Source of the DNA: Gammaproteobacteria bacterium
Lineage (GTDB): Bacteria; Pseudomonadota; Gammaproteobacteria; Steroidobacterales; Woeseiaceae
Length of the DNA: 64,000 nt
Direction: 5' to 3'
Assembly: GCA_029863125.1 (NCBI GenBank)
Contig: JAOTWB010000007.1
Span: 1-64,000 of the forward strand
Each line of letters starts with the position of its first letter. Within the stretch, counting starts at the first letter, position 1. Positions 43,823 through 52,909 of the stretch are shown here, piece after piece. The notes below the pieces were generated by a model. That model was not told where the DNA came from. It did not search any database and saw only the letters and a program-made list of their open reading frames with translations. A program made the position numbers and the translations under genes.

Positions 43823-46003
43823 TTACCAGAACACGTTCAGGCTGAATGACGCACTGCGTCCGGCCTGGGCGAGATAGGGAATAACAGGATCGTTCGGCGA
43901 CAGGCTGCGCACATCGGACCAGTTCCAGTAGGTGCGGTCCGTCAGATTATGCAGCCCGGCGCGCATAACGGCGCGCGAGCCGAGTACTTGCGTCAGGTAC
44001 AGATCGAAGACAGCGTGGCCGGTAGGCTCGAACACGTCGCCGGTTGATTCGTCACGTCGGTCGTAGGCATCGGTAAACGTGCCTTTTAGCCGCAGCTGAC
44101 GCGATTCGTCAGCGGAATACCAGGTAAAACCGGCAGTGAGCTGCGCGGGCCCGACTGAATTCAGCGCCTGGCCGTTGTCCTTGTTCTTGCCGCGCGCATA
44201 GTACGCGGCTCCGTCGAAGCCGAAAGATTCGTTCTTGCCAAAACGGGCCGTCCAGCCCGCCTCGACTCCTTCGATCTCGGTTGCCGAAATATTCTGCGAC
44301 TGAAACAACGTGAAACCGCTCTCAGGATCAAGGCCGAGGTTGATCTTGGACTCAATGAAGTCGTCGTATTCCGTGCGGAATACCGAAAGACGTGCCGACG
44401 CGCGAATGCCGTGCCAGCGGAGTCCAACATCGAACCCATCCGACGATTCCGATCTGAGATCAGGGTTCGGAATTGCGCGATAAGCGAAAAACGGCATGTC
44501 CAGGCTGATGTTTGCATCCGAATACGGCGGTGCCCGAAAGCCGTGGGAATACTGGATATAGGCATCGACGCCCGGCGTCAGGCTATAGATGACACCCAGC
44601 TTGGGCGACAGCTCCGATTCCTCGAGGCTGACGATCTCGTAGCTCGGATAGTCCTCGAGATAGATCGCATCAGGCCGCGGCGACAGATCGAAACGGTCGG
44701 CACGGATTGCGGCAATGATCGTCCAGCTGCCGGCGCTGATCGTATCTTCAACAAACGCCGCTATCTCCGTCGTTGTGCTGACCGGGAAATCGCGTAATGG
44801 AAAAACTTCACCCAGGAGGACGTTGGTCCGGGTGCCTGTTGCCAGATCGGTCGACATTCCATCGCGATATTCCTCGGTATCCCGATCGCGATACTCGAGC
44901 CCGAAGCCCAGGCGATGGGACGCGACCTCGCCGCTGAAGTCTTTCCAAAGGTTCAGCTCGACACCGCGTATCTCCTGCTGGTACGAGAAAAACCGGTCGA
45001 TTGAGACGGGCGTTCTCGCAGCCGCCCGCTCATCCAGCGTGTACTGCTGAATGTCGGCCATTTCGTAATACGCCCGCACGACACCAGCATTGATCCAGCT
45101 TTCGGGCGATCCGAATTCGTAGGCAAGATTGACGACATCCATTTCATAGGAGTCGTCGCCTTCCAGTGCGGTCGTCGATCGATAGCGACCTTCGCCGAGC
45201 ACCGAATTCAGGTCCGACAGCGTATGCGAATCCTGGTGGATGAAGCTGGCTCGCCAGGTCCGGCCCCAGGGATCATCGGCAACGAACTTGATGAGCGCCG
45301 TCTGCCGCCGATGGTCTTTCGTGTCAATGCCGTCCGACGCCGCAGCGGAGTCAAGCTGCTCGCCGTCACGCCAGCTGAAACCGGCCATCAGTCCGAGGGA
45401 GCGGTCTCCCACCGCCAACATCGCCTGTGCGTGCCGGCTTTGATCAGCATCGCGCCACGTGCCCAGAAAGTCACCGCCGCCGCCATTGTCGCCGACAAGA
45501 TCTCCCGGGTCCGGCGTGCGCACGGCGACTACTCCACCGATCGCAGAACTGCCGTAAAGCGCGGAAGCCGGTCCATGCAGAACTTCGATACTCTGAACCA
45601 GGCCGGCGTCGATAAAATCGCGAGTTGCGTTCGAGAAACTGCCCGTATCGAACTGGTCCGTCAGCGGTACGCCGTCGACAAGAATAGCCACACGGTTGCC
45701 GCCGATGCCGCGGATGTTGATGCCTTCCGTGCCAAAGCGCGTACCGGCCGCCTCGTAGTCGACGCCGGGGACGTAACGAAACGCGTCGCCAATCGAAGTT
45801 GCCAGCTCGTTATTAAGCTCTGCTCTGGACAACACCGTGACATTGGCCGCGATTTCGCGGATCGAGCGCTCGTCCTTGTGGGCAACGACGACGATCTGCT
45901 CAACGGGCGCACCAGAGTCGCCAGTCTCCGCCCGGTCGGCCGCGAACACCGTGAACGCAGCGCCCAATACTGCGCCAAGCATGGCTTTCAGAACGGATTG
46001 CAT
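43823..46003 (-). CDS. TonB-dependent receptor (heme/hemoglobin receptor-like)
   Basis: Plug domain EQIVVVAHKDERSIREIAANVTVLSRAEL...INIRGIGGNRVAILVDGVPLTDQFDTG; C-terminal aromatic strand ASFSLNVFW. Confidence 0.88.
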   Translation of the reverse strand: MQSVLKAMLGAVLGAAFTVFAADRAETGDSGAPVEQIVVVAHKDERSIREIAANVTVLSRAELNNELATSIGDAFRYVPGVDYEAAGTRFGTEGINIRGIGGNRVAILVDGVPLTDQFDTGSFSNATRDFIDAGLVQSIEVLHGPASALYGSSAIGGVVAVRTPDPGDLVGDNGGGGDFLGTWRDADQSRHAQAMLAVGDRSLGLMAGFSWRDGEQLDSAAASDGIDTKDHRRQTALIKFVADDPWGRTWRASFIHQDSHTLSDLNSVLGEGRYRSTTALEGDDSYEMDVVNLAYEFGSPESWINAGVVRAYYEMADIQQYTLDERAAARTPVSIDRFFSYQQEIRGVELNLWKDFSGEVASHRLGFGLEYRDRDTEEYRDGMSTDLATGTRTNVLLGEVFPLRDFPVSTTTEIAAFVEDTISAGSWTIIAAIRADRFDLSPRPDAIYLEDYPSYEIVSLEESELSPKLGVIYSLTPGVDAYIQYSHGFRAPPYSDANISLDMPFFAYRAIPNPDLRSESSDGFDVGLRWHGIRASARLSVFRTEYDDFIESKINLGLDPESGFTLFQSQNISATEIEGVEAGWTARFGKNESFGFDGAAYYARGKNKDNGQALNSVGPAQLTAGFTWYSADESRQLRLKGTFTDAYDRRDESTGDVFEPTGHAVFDLYLTQVLGSRAVMRAGLHNLTDRTYWNWSDVRSLSPNDPVIPYLAQAGRSASFSLNVFW

Positions 46004-46101
46004 AAAACTGCCTGCCTTCAGGTCGAGGGCAGCGGGCCTGACAACAGGGCCGGCCATCCCATACCGCAGCCTAAAGCTAGTTCTTCCGGGACGGCGCCGC
46101 C

Positions 46102-46115
46102 TTGATCTGGGTCAA
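46102..46115. promoter_or_regulatory. FNR/DNR-type binding site
   Basis: TTGATCTGGGTCAA (TTGAT-N4-GTCAA) in the divergent gap between the TonB receptor/nirS and dnr-like genes. Confidence 0.7.
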
Positions 46116-46228
46116 GGCACGCCGCCGCGGGTTGTCTATACTTACATCTAAGGCTCAATATCGTGGGGGATACCGTGCTGCAAAACCTCTCAACGCCGGA
46201 AAGAAGCAAGGTGCTAGACTCCCCGGCC

Positions 46229-46912
46229 ATGGAAAATAGCGCCACCAAGATAGCGGCCTTAAAAGAACATTACCTTTTCGCGGGTCTCGATGATACAGAC
46301 TTCGAGTCGCTGATGCAGCGGGCGTCAGTGGTCTGCGTCGAAAGGGCTGCAGTGCTTTTCCATCGCGGCGACAGGGCCGACTGCTTTTACTTCATCGATA
46401 GCGGCCAGGTCGAACTGAATATCATCGCCCCGACCGGACAGAAAAAGGTCCTCGAGGTCGTCGGGCCCGATCGCACTTTCGCCGAAGCGGTTGCGTTCAT
46501 GGGCGGCCACAAATACCCGGTCACCTGCGAGGTGCTGAGCGACGCGGTCCTCGTCCGGATTCCCAACAAGGATTACGTCGACCTCATCTACACCGATCGC
46601 GATGCGTGTATGCGCCTCCTGAGCGACATCAGTCGCCATCTTCATGGGCTGGTCCGGGAGATCGAGCGCCTGACGGTGCAGAATGCAGGCGCCCGGCTCG
46701 TCAGCTATCTGCTGGAACATGTCGTGGACACCGATGAAGATGAGGCGACGATCCGCCTCGAGTTGCCGCGTCACGTTATCGCATCGCGACTGTCGATTAC
46801 GCCGGAGACCCTGTCGCGGCTGTTACGCGAGCTGGTCGATGCGCGCGTGATCACGATCGAAGACCGTGTTATCTTCGTCCACAACCTGTCACGCCTGCGG
46901 CCCTACGATTGA
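46229..46912 (+). CDS. Crp/Fnr family regulator, DNR (NO-responsive) type
   Basis: HYLFAGLDDTDFESLMQRA...FYFIDSGQVELNIIAPTGQKKVLEVVGPDRTFAEAVAFMGGHKYPVTCEVLSDAVLVRI; HTH RHVIASRLSITPETLSRLLREL; no FNR cysteine cluster. Confidence 0.85.
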   Translation: MENSATKIAALKEHYLFAGLDDTDFESLMQRASVVCVERAAVLFHRGDRADCFYFIDSGQVELNIIAPTGQKKVLEVVGPDRTFAEAVAFMGGHKYPVTCEVLSDAVLVRIPNKDYVDLIYTDRDACMRLLSDISRHLHGLVREIERLTVQNAGARLVSYLLEHVVDTDEDEATIRLELPRHVIASRLSITPETLSRLLRELVDARVITIEDRVIFVHNLSRLRPYD

Positions 46913-46926
46913 TCCCGGATGATAAT

Positions 46927-47112
46927 ATGAGCGCGATCTACTTCACTGTCGTAGCCGTCGCGCTTTATTTCGTCTCTGACAAGTTGCTGCAGCTGGTCGA
47001 GGCTCAGGCGGGCCGCCGCTTCGAATACCGCACACTGATTTTTTTCGTGATACTGCTGACCCTTGCATTGATCACGTTTTCCTTCATCCAAGAACTAACG
47101 GGGGTATCCTGA
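46927..47112 (+). CDS. Small membrane protein upstream of putative NO reductase
   Basis: MSAIYFTVVAVALYFVSDKLLQLVEAQAGRRFEYRTLIFFVILLTLALITFSFIQELTGVS; two TM segments. Confidence 0.7.
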   Translation: MSAIYFTVVAVALYFVSDKLLQLVEAQAGRRFEYRTLIFFVILLTLALITFSFIQELTGVS

Positions 47113-47291
47113 TGAGCGATAACAATGTCGGCGAGGGCCGTACGCAGGCGGCCGAGCAAGAACCAGTGCCGCTAATGCAGAGGCTGCTGGATAACCCATT
47201 CTTACTGCTGTTGCTCGGCATCCTCGTGCCGGCAGTGTTCTACATTATCTGGGGGATCATCGAGATCACCCAGATACCGATCGCTGAATAA
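47112..47291 (+). CDS. Small membrane protein, not in supplied ORF track
   Basis: TGATG overlap with previous ORF; MSDNNVGEGRTQAAEQEPVPLMQRLLDNPFLLLLLGILVPAVFYIIWGIIEITQIPIAE. Confidence 0.65.
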   Translation: MSDNNVGEGRTQAAEQEPVPLMQRLLDNPFLLLLLGILVPAVFYIIWGIIEITQIPIAE

Positions 47292-47302
47292 GGAGCAAAC
47301 GC

Positions 47303-47836
47303 ATGGCTATTACACCTCCCAGCGAGCGAATCTGGTGGAAGGAACCGATCGCCAGGGTCGAACTGATCTGGATCATCGTGGCCTTTACGTGGGGCCTCGT
47401 CATGTTCTTCATGATGATCTACTGGCACGGCGCCGGCGAGCAGAACCTCTCCAACGAGGCGTACAAGACGACGCCGGTCAAGTTTTCGCAAAAAGCACAG
47501 ACGATGATCGATGACTATACGGTCAGGCAGGAAGGCAGCTTCCCGGTCGTCCATCCGCCGGCCGGCAGCGACGTCTACCTGATTGCGCGCCTCTGGCAGT
47601 GGTGGCCGATCCTGGAACTCGAAAAGGATCAGAGCTACCGACTGCACTTGTCCTCGATGGACTGGCAGCATGGCTTCTCGCTTCAGCCTGTCAATATCAA
47701 CGTCCAGGTACATCCTGGCTACGACATGGTAGTGACGATCAAGCCCGATCAAGCCGGTGAGTACGGCGTCGTATGCAACGAATTCTGCGGAATCGGCCAC
47801 CACAGCATGGTTGGCAAGATTTACGTGGTTGAATAA
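47303..47836 (+). CDS. CuA-type subunit II of heme-copper oxidase superfamily (putative NorS of sNOR)
   Basis: Single N-terminal TM; CuA motif GEYGVVCNEFCGIGHHSMVGKIYV. Confidence 0.85.
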   Translation: MAITPPSERIWWKEPIARVELIWIIVAFTWGLVMFFMMIYWHGAGEQNLSNEAYKTTPVKFSQKAQTMIDDYTVRQEGSFPVVHPPAGSDVYLIARLWQWWPILELEKDQSYRLHLSSMDWQHGFSLQPVNINVQVHPGYDMVVTIKPDQAGEYGVVCNEFCGIGHHSMVGKIYVVE

Positions 47837-47849
47837 GGAGAACGGCGAC

Positions 47850-49544
47850 ATGGCTACGACAACAGAATTCAGAACCTGTCCGACCACCGGTCTCAAGGTC
47901 TGCCTGGCCGCGGAAAAGCTGATAAAGGCCAACGCAGTGGCTGCGGTCATATTCCTCGCTGTCGGCGGCTTCTTCGGGTTGTTGGTCGCCCTCACCCGCT
48001 GGCCTGCCGTGCATTTCCTGCCAGCCGACTGGTTCTACCTGGCGCTGACCGCGCACGGCCTCGATGTGCTGCTGGTCTGGATCATCTTTTTCGAGATCGC
48101 CGTGCTGTACTTCGCGTCCGCCGTCCTGCTGGGTTCCAGGCTCGCGGCGCCCCGCTGGGCCTGGACCGGGTTCTGGCTGATGCTTGTCGGCGCGGTCATC
48201 ACGAACATCGCGGTCCTGCGCGGCCAGTCGAGCGTCATGTTCACGTCCTACGTGCCCATGATGGCCGAGCCGCCGTTCTATCTCGGCATCATCCTGTTTG
48301 CCGTCGGTGCCCTTCTCGGCTGTTTCGTTTTCTTCGGCACCCTGGTGGTAGCCAAACAGGAGAAAACCTATCAAGGCTCCGTTCCGCTGGTCACCTTCGG
48401 TGCCATTACGGCGGCAATCATTGCCGTATTCACGATCGCATCGGGCGCCATCATCCTGATCCCGACGCTCTTGTGGTCGCTCGGCTTCGTCAGCTATATC
48501 GATCCGCTGGTCTACAAAACGATCTGGTGGGGCATGGGGCACTCGTCCCAGCAAATCAACGTTTCTGCGCATGTCGCCGTCTGGTATGCGATTGCCGCGA
48601 TGGTGTTCGGCGCCAAGCCGCTGTCAGAGAAAGTCAGCCGCATGGCGTTCCTGATGTACATACTGTTCCTGCAGCTCGCGAGCGCGCATCACATGCTCGT
48701 GGAGCCCGGGTTCAGCTCGGAGTGGAAGATCTTCAACACGAGCTATGCCATGTACCTCGCCGTTCTCGGCAGCATGGTCCACGGCATGACCGTTCCGGGG
48801 TCGATCGAGGCGGCACAACGTGCGCGTGGTTTGACCAAGGGTATGTTCGAGTGGCTTCGCAAAGCACCGTGGGGCAATCCGGCATTCTCGGGCATGTTCA
48901 TGTCGCTCGTTTTCTTCGGTTTCATCGGCGGCATTTCCGGTGTCGTCATGGGTACCGAGCAGATCAACCTGATCATGCACAATACGCTCTACGTCCCCGG
49001 GCACTTCCACGGTACGGTCGTCGCCGGCACGACACTCGCCTTCATGGCAATCACGTACCTGCTCGTACCGCTCATCTTCAGGCGTGAGCTGAAGTTCAGG
49101 AAACTGGCCCAGTGGCAGCCGTATGTCTTCGGCATCGGCGTAGCCGGCATCTCGCTGTTCATGATGGGCGCGGGCACACTGGGTGTGGCTCGCAGGCACT
49201 GGGATATGACCTTCGCCGACGCGCAGCTGCCGTTCGACTATCCGTCAGCGGCATTCCTGATGATGGGGCTGAACGGCATGTCCGCCGTGCTTGCCGCGCT
49301 GGGCGGCATCATGTTCATTGTCGTCGTGGTCGGCTCCGTGTTCTTCGGCCGCAAACTCGGCAAAGACGAAAAACCGAGTTATCCGGAAGTACCGCCGCAG
49401 GCGGCGGCCGTCAGCCACTACGGCAGCTCGGAAACCCTCAGGATTCCGGGCACTGTGATGCTGGTTGGCATATTCTTTGTGGCTTTCGTGCTCTATTACT
49501 TTGTCAACTGGAAGTATTTGTCGGAGATATGGCCACTGAGCTAG
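47850..49544 (+). CDS. Heme-copper oxidase superfamily subunit I, putative NO reductase (sNOR/NorY type)
   Basis: 595-aa ORF trimmed to ATG 47850; TAHGLDVLLVWIIFF, ASAHHMLVEPG, LYVPGHFHGTVVAGTT; WWGMGHSSQQ replaces the HPxVY of O2 reductases. Confidence 0.8.
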   Translation: MATTTEFRTCPTTGLKVCLAAEKLIKANAVAAVIFLAVGGFFGLLVALTRWPAVHFLPADWFYLALTAHGLDVLLVWIIFFEIAVLYFASAVLLGSRLAAPRWAWTGFWLMLVGAVITNIAVLRGQSSVMFTSYVPMMAEPPFYLGIILFAVGALLGCFVFFGTLVVAKQEKTYQGSVPLVTFGAITAAIIAVFTIASGAIILIPTLLWSLGFVSYIDPLVYKTIWWGMGHSSQQINVSAHVAVWYAIAAMVFGAKPLSEKVSRMAFLMYILFLQLASAHHMLVEPGFSSEWKIFNTSYAMYLAVLGSMVHGMTVPGSIEAAQRARGLTKGMFEWLRKAPWGNPAFSGMFMSLVFFGFIGGISGVVMGTEQINLIMHNTLYVPGHFHGTVVAGTTLAFMAITYLLVPLIFRRELKFRKLAQWQPYVFGIGVAGISLFMMGAGTLGVARRHWDMTFADAQLPFDYPSAAFLMMGLNGMSAVLAALGGIMFIVVVVGSVFFGRKLGKDEKPSYPEVPPQAAAVSHYGSSETLRIPGTVMLVGIFFVAFVLYYFVNWKYLSEIWPLS

Positions 49545-49552
49545 GACCTTGC

Positions 49553-49577
49553 GGTGCCGGCGGTCGGCCGGCACCGT
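49553..49577 (+). terminator. Intra-operon GC-rich hairpin
   Basis: CGGTGCCGGC-ggtcg-GCCGGCACCG between subunit I stop (49544) and SCO gene start (49586). Confidence 0.5.
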
Positions 49578-49585
49578 AACCACCC

Positions 49586-50371
49586 ATGCCGCTTCGCACC
49601 CCAATTCTCTCCTTACTGCTCGGCGTAATGGTCGCCGGGGCCGCCGCAGTTGCAGCCGACTACGATCGCGACGATGCGCTTGAAACGAGCCAGGGCGCAA
49701 TCGGGCGGGCCGTAACGAATCGGACGTTCCGTGATGTCGATGGCCAGTCTTTCGAGCTGGACAGCCTTCGCGGCAAGCCGCTGGTGATCAGCATGATTTA
49801 TACGAGCTGCCACCACGTCTGTCCAACAATCACGAAGAACCTCGGAAGCGCCGTCGAGATTGCCGGCGAGGCGCTGGGGAAGGACGCTTTCTCTGTTGTC
49901 ACCGTCGGTTTCGACTGGGCCGTCGACACGCCAGATCGTATGCGCCTGTATGCATCCGAGCGTGGCATTGACGAGGCCAACTGGCATTTTCTGGCCGGTG
50001 ACCCGGAATCGATCATGGCGCTCAGCGAAGATATCGGCTTTCTCTTTTACCCCAGCGCCAAGGGCTTCGATCATCTGACGCAAACCACGGTACTTGACGC
50101 AGACGGCGTGGTTTACCGGCAAATTTATGGCGTGGACATCGATCCGCCGGCGCTCGTCGAGCCGCTCAAGGAACTTGTGTTCGACACGCCGCGACAGGCA
50201 GGCTTGTTCGAGCACTGGCTCGATACGTTCCGATTGTTCTGCACGGTTTACGACCCAAACAGCGGTCGCTACAAATTCGATTACTCGATAGCGATGACGA
50301 TCTTTGTCGGCCTTTTCTGCCTGACTGCGATCGCGACGTTCATCATCAGGGAATGGAAGCACGCTCGATGA
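49586..50371 (+). CDS. SCO1/SenC family copper chaperone
   Basis: GKPLVISMIYTSCHHVCPTITKNLG CXXXC motif; C-terminal TM. Confidence 0.88.
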   Translation: MPLRTPILSLLLGVMVAGAAAVAADYDRDDALETSQGAIGRAVTNRTFRDVDGQSFELDSLRGKPLVISMIYTSCHHVCPTITKNLGSAVEIAGEALGKDAFSVVTVGFDWAVDTPDRMRLYASERGIDEANWHFLAGDPESIMALSEDIGFLFYPSAKGFDHLTQTTVLDADGVVYRQIYGVDIDPPALVEPLKELVFDTPRQAGLFEHWLDTFRLFCTVYDPNSGRYKFDYSIAMTIFVGLFCLTAIATFIIREWKHAR

Positions 50372-50387
50372 CTCGCGCCACGAACGC

Positions 50388-51941
50388 ATGCGGATGGCCG
50401 CGCTAAAACGCCTTTTCCGGATTCTGTTCGACAGGGCTGAGGCATTATTTGACCTCGCCTTCGGACAACAGCTCAATCCGTTCGCATGGCTCGGCGCACT
50501 GGGTTGGTATTTTTTCTGGATCGTCTTCGGCTCGGGTATCTATCTCTATGTGTTTTTCGACACGGGCATTACGGACGCGTACACGTCGGTCCAGTACATT
50601 ACCAACGACCAGTGGTACCTCGCCGGCGTCATGCGGAGCTTGCATCGCTACGCTTCGGATGCCCTTGTCGTCGTTGTCGTCCTACATGTCATGCGGGAAT
50701 TCTCTCTGGACCGTTTGCGCGGCAAACGTTTTTTTGCCTGGATAACCGGTATCCCGTCGATATTCTTCATCTACATCTGCGGCATCAGCGGTTATTGGCT
50801 GGTTTGGGACAAGCTCGCGCAGTACATCGCGATAGCAACGACCGAATGGATCGATACGTTGCCCTTTTTTGGTGAACCCATTGCGAATAATTTTCTCAAT
50901 AGTTCGACACTGGGCGGCCGCTTTTTCACCCTGATGGTGTTCATCCATATCTTTGCGCCGTTGTTCATGCTGCTCATGATGTGGATTCACATTCAACGCC
51001 ATGCGCGCGCGCGCGTAAATCCACCGCGGCAACTGGCTATCGGCACAGCCGTCATGCTGGTCGCGTTGTCGTTCCTGCATCCGGCTGTCAGTCAGGCGCC
51101 TGCCGATCTCGATGTCGTACCGACGGAGCTCGGCTTTGACTGGTATTACCTCTTTGCTTATGCCCTGCTCGACTCTATTCCGGGCGGCCAGCTCTGGCTC
51201 ATCATCGTCGGCGGCTTCTCGCTGCTTGCCGTCATGCCGTGGCTGCCACCGGAAAAACGAGCCCCCACCGCGGTCGTTTCACTCGACAACTGCAATGGCT
51301 GCGGTCGCTGCTTCGACGACTGTCCGTTCGGCGCCATCTCGATGGTACCGCGCTCAGACGGCAAAGCATACGACTCGGAGGCAGTCGTCAATGCGGACAA
51401 CTGTCTGAGCTGTGGCATCTGTGTCGGTGCATGTCCAACGGCGACACCGTTCCGGCGAGCGACCGCAATCGTCCCCGGTATAGAATTGCCGGACCATTCG
51501 ATCGTACGGTTGCGCGGCGACACACTGGCTGCGTCAGGCCGCTTTTCCGGCGACGTTCGCGTACTCGTCTATGCCTGCGACCGCTGCGGCATCGGTCCTG
51601 ATGAAGGCAACGGCGCGCAGATAATCACGATGCCGTGTATTGCGATGCTGCCGCCGTCTTTCGTCGACTTCGTTTTGTCACGCGGGCTGGCGGATGGCGT
51701 CGCTATCGCCGGCTGCGCTTCAGAGGACTGCTACTACCGCCTTGGCGACAAGTGGACCGCCCAGAGGCTGCGCGGCGAGCGGGATCCGTACCTGCGCAAG
51801 CGCGTCGACAAATCACGGCTCAGGCACCTGCACGCGCGGCCGACGAGTCGCCGGCAGCACCACCGGTTGTTGCAGGAATTCGCTAGCTCTGTCGCGCAGC
51901 TGCCCCCAAACCCGCCGCGTGGAGGTCGCCGCGATGCATAG
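50388..51941 (+). CDS. Cytochrome b / 2x[4Fe-4S] ferredoxin / MvhD-like domain fusion
   Basis: SLHRYASDALVVVVVLHVMREF and HIFAPLFMLLMMWIHIQRH; CNGCGRCFDDCPFGAI and CLSCGICVGACPTATPF; VRVLVYACDRCGIG...MPCIAMLPPSFVDFVLSRGLADGVAIAGCASEDCYYRLGDKWT. Confidence 0.85.
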   Translation: MRMAALKRLFRILFDRAEALFDLAFGQQLNPFAWLGALGWYFFWIVFGSGIYLYVFFDTGITDAYTSVQYITNDQWYLAGVMRSLHRYASDALVVVVVLHVMREFSLDRLRGKRFFAWITGIPSIFFIYICGISGYWLVWDKLAQYIAIATTEWIDTLPFFGEPIANNFLNSSTLGGRFFTLMVFIHIFAPLFMLLMMWIHIQRHARARVNPPRQLAIGTAVMLVALSFLHPAVSQAPADLDVVPTELGFDWYYLFAYALLDSIPGGQLWLIIVGGFSLLAVMPWLPPEKRAPTAVVSLDNCNGCGRCFDDCPFGAISMVPRSDGKAYDSEAVVNADNCLSCGICVGACPTATPFRRATAIVPGIELPDHSIVRLRGDTLAASGRFSGDVRVLVYACDRCGIGPDEGNGAQIITMPCIAMLPPSFVDFVLSRGLADGVAIAGCASEDCYYRLGDKWTAQRLRGERDPYLRKRVDKSRLRHLHARPTSRRQHHRLLQEFASSVAQLPPNPPRGGRRDA

Positions 51942-52437
51942 CGCGCTGCGATTCCTGTTGCAGGGAGCGGCCTACGTGGCAATGGCGGCATTGCTAGGCT
52001 ACTTTGCGACCCTGCCTCCATACGAATACGGCAATGCGGGCCTGGCCAGCGTCAAGGTCTCGCTGAGCCACGCCGCCAATCGCGTCAGACCGTGCGTGCA
52101 ACTGACGCAGGAGGAGATTGCGGAGTTCGCGGCGAACATGCGCCGCACCGAGACCTGTGAGCGGGAACGGCTGCCGCTGATTTTCGAACTCGACATCGAC
52201 GGTGAGACTATTATTGACCTGCGAGCGGAGCCGTCGGGGCTCTGGAACGACGGCCCGGCCTCGATCTATGAACGCTTCGAGGTGGCACCGGGAACGCATA
52301 CAATCGCAGCAAGGCTGCGCGATACGGCGCGCACCGTGGGTTGGGATTACGCGCGCGAAGAAACGGTCGAGCTGCGGGCGGGCCTGTATTTCACAATTAC
52401 TTTCAAACCGGAAACGCGGGGGTTCAATTTCCAATGA
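51934..52437 (+). CDS. Hypothetical single-TM protein
   Basis: MHSALRFLLQGAAYVAMAALLGYFATLPPYEY...; starts inside end of previous gene. Confidence 0.65.
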   Translation: MHSALRFLLQGAAYVAMAALLGYFATLPPYEYGNAGLASVKVSLSHAANRVRPCVQLTQEEIAEFAANMRRTETCERERLPLIFELDIDGETIIDLRAEPSGLWNDGPASIYERFEVAPGTHTIAARLRDTARTVGWDYAREETVELRAGLYFTITFKPETRGFNFQ

Positions 52438-52826
52438 GCCTTATCGAGTGGAGAGACGACTTCAGCGTCGGCGTCGCGTCGGTGGATCTCGAACACCGTG
52501 AACTGATTGACCTGATCAATGACCTGCACACGCGGATCGGCGATAATGCTTCGGCTGATGACGTTGTCTCCATGCTTGGTGAGATCTTCGCGCAGATCTC
52601 TGCTCACTTTGCGCTCGAAGAGAAATACATACGCGAGACGCGTTATCCATTGCTCGATGCGCACAAAGCCGATCACGAGAACTTGCTCGATGATTTGCGT
52701 GACATCATGGAAAATGTGGACGTCGACGGCAGTTACAACCAGCAGGTTCTGTCGGAAAATCTGCAGCGCTGGTTCACCGAGCACTTCCGCACGCACGACG
52801 CGAAGTTGCACCGACTCGGCCACTGA
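52434..52826 (+). CDS. Bacteriohemerythrin
   Basis: IEWRDDFSVGVASVDLEHRELIDLINDLH...HFALEEKYIRETRYPLLDAHKADHENLL...WFTEHFRTHDAKLHR. Confidence 0.92.
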   Translation: MSLIEWRDDFSVGVASVDLEHRELIDLINDLHTRIGDNASADDVVSMLGEIFAQISAHFALEEKYIRETRYPLLDAHKADHENLLDDLRDIMENVDVDGSYNQQVLSENLQRWFTEHFRTHDAKLHRLGH

Positions 52827-52909
52827 GCGGTGAGCGGTCAATTCCCCGGGGAGGACGCCCTGTACGCTCGCGGTATTCGCCCCCAAATCTTTGCCCTGAT
52901 CGCGCGGCC

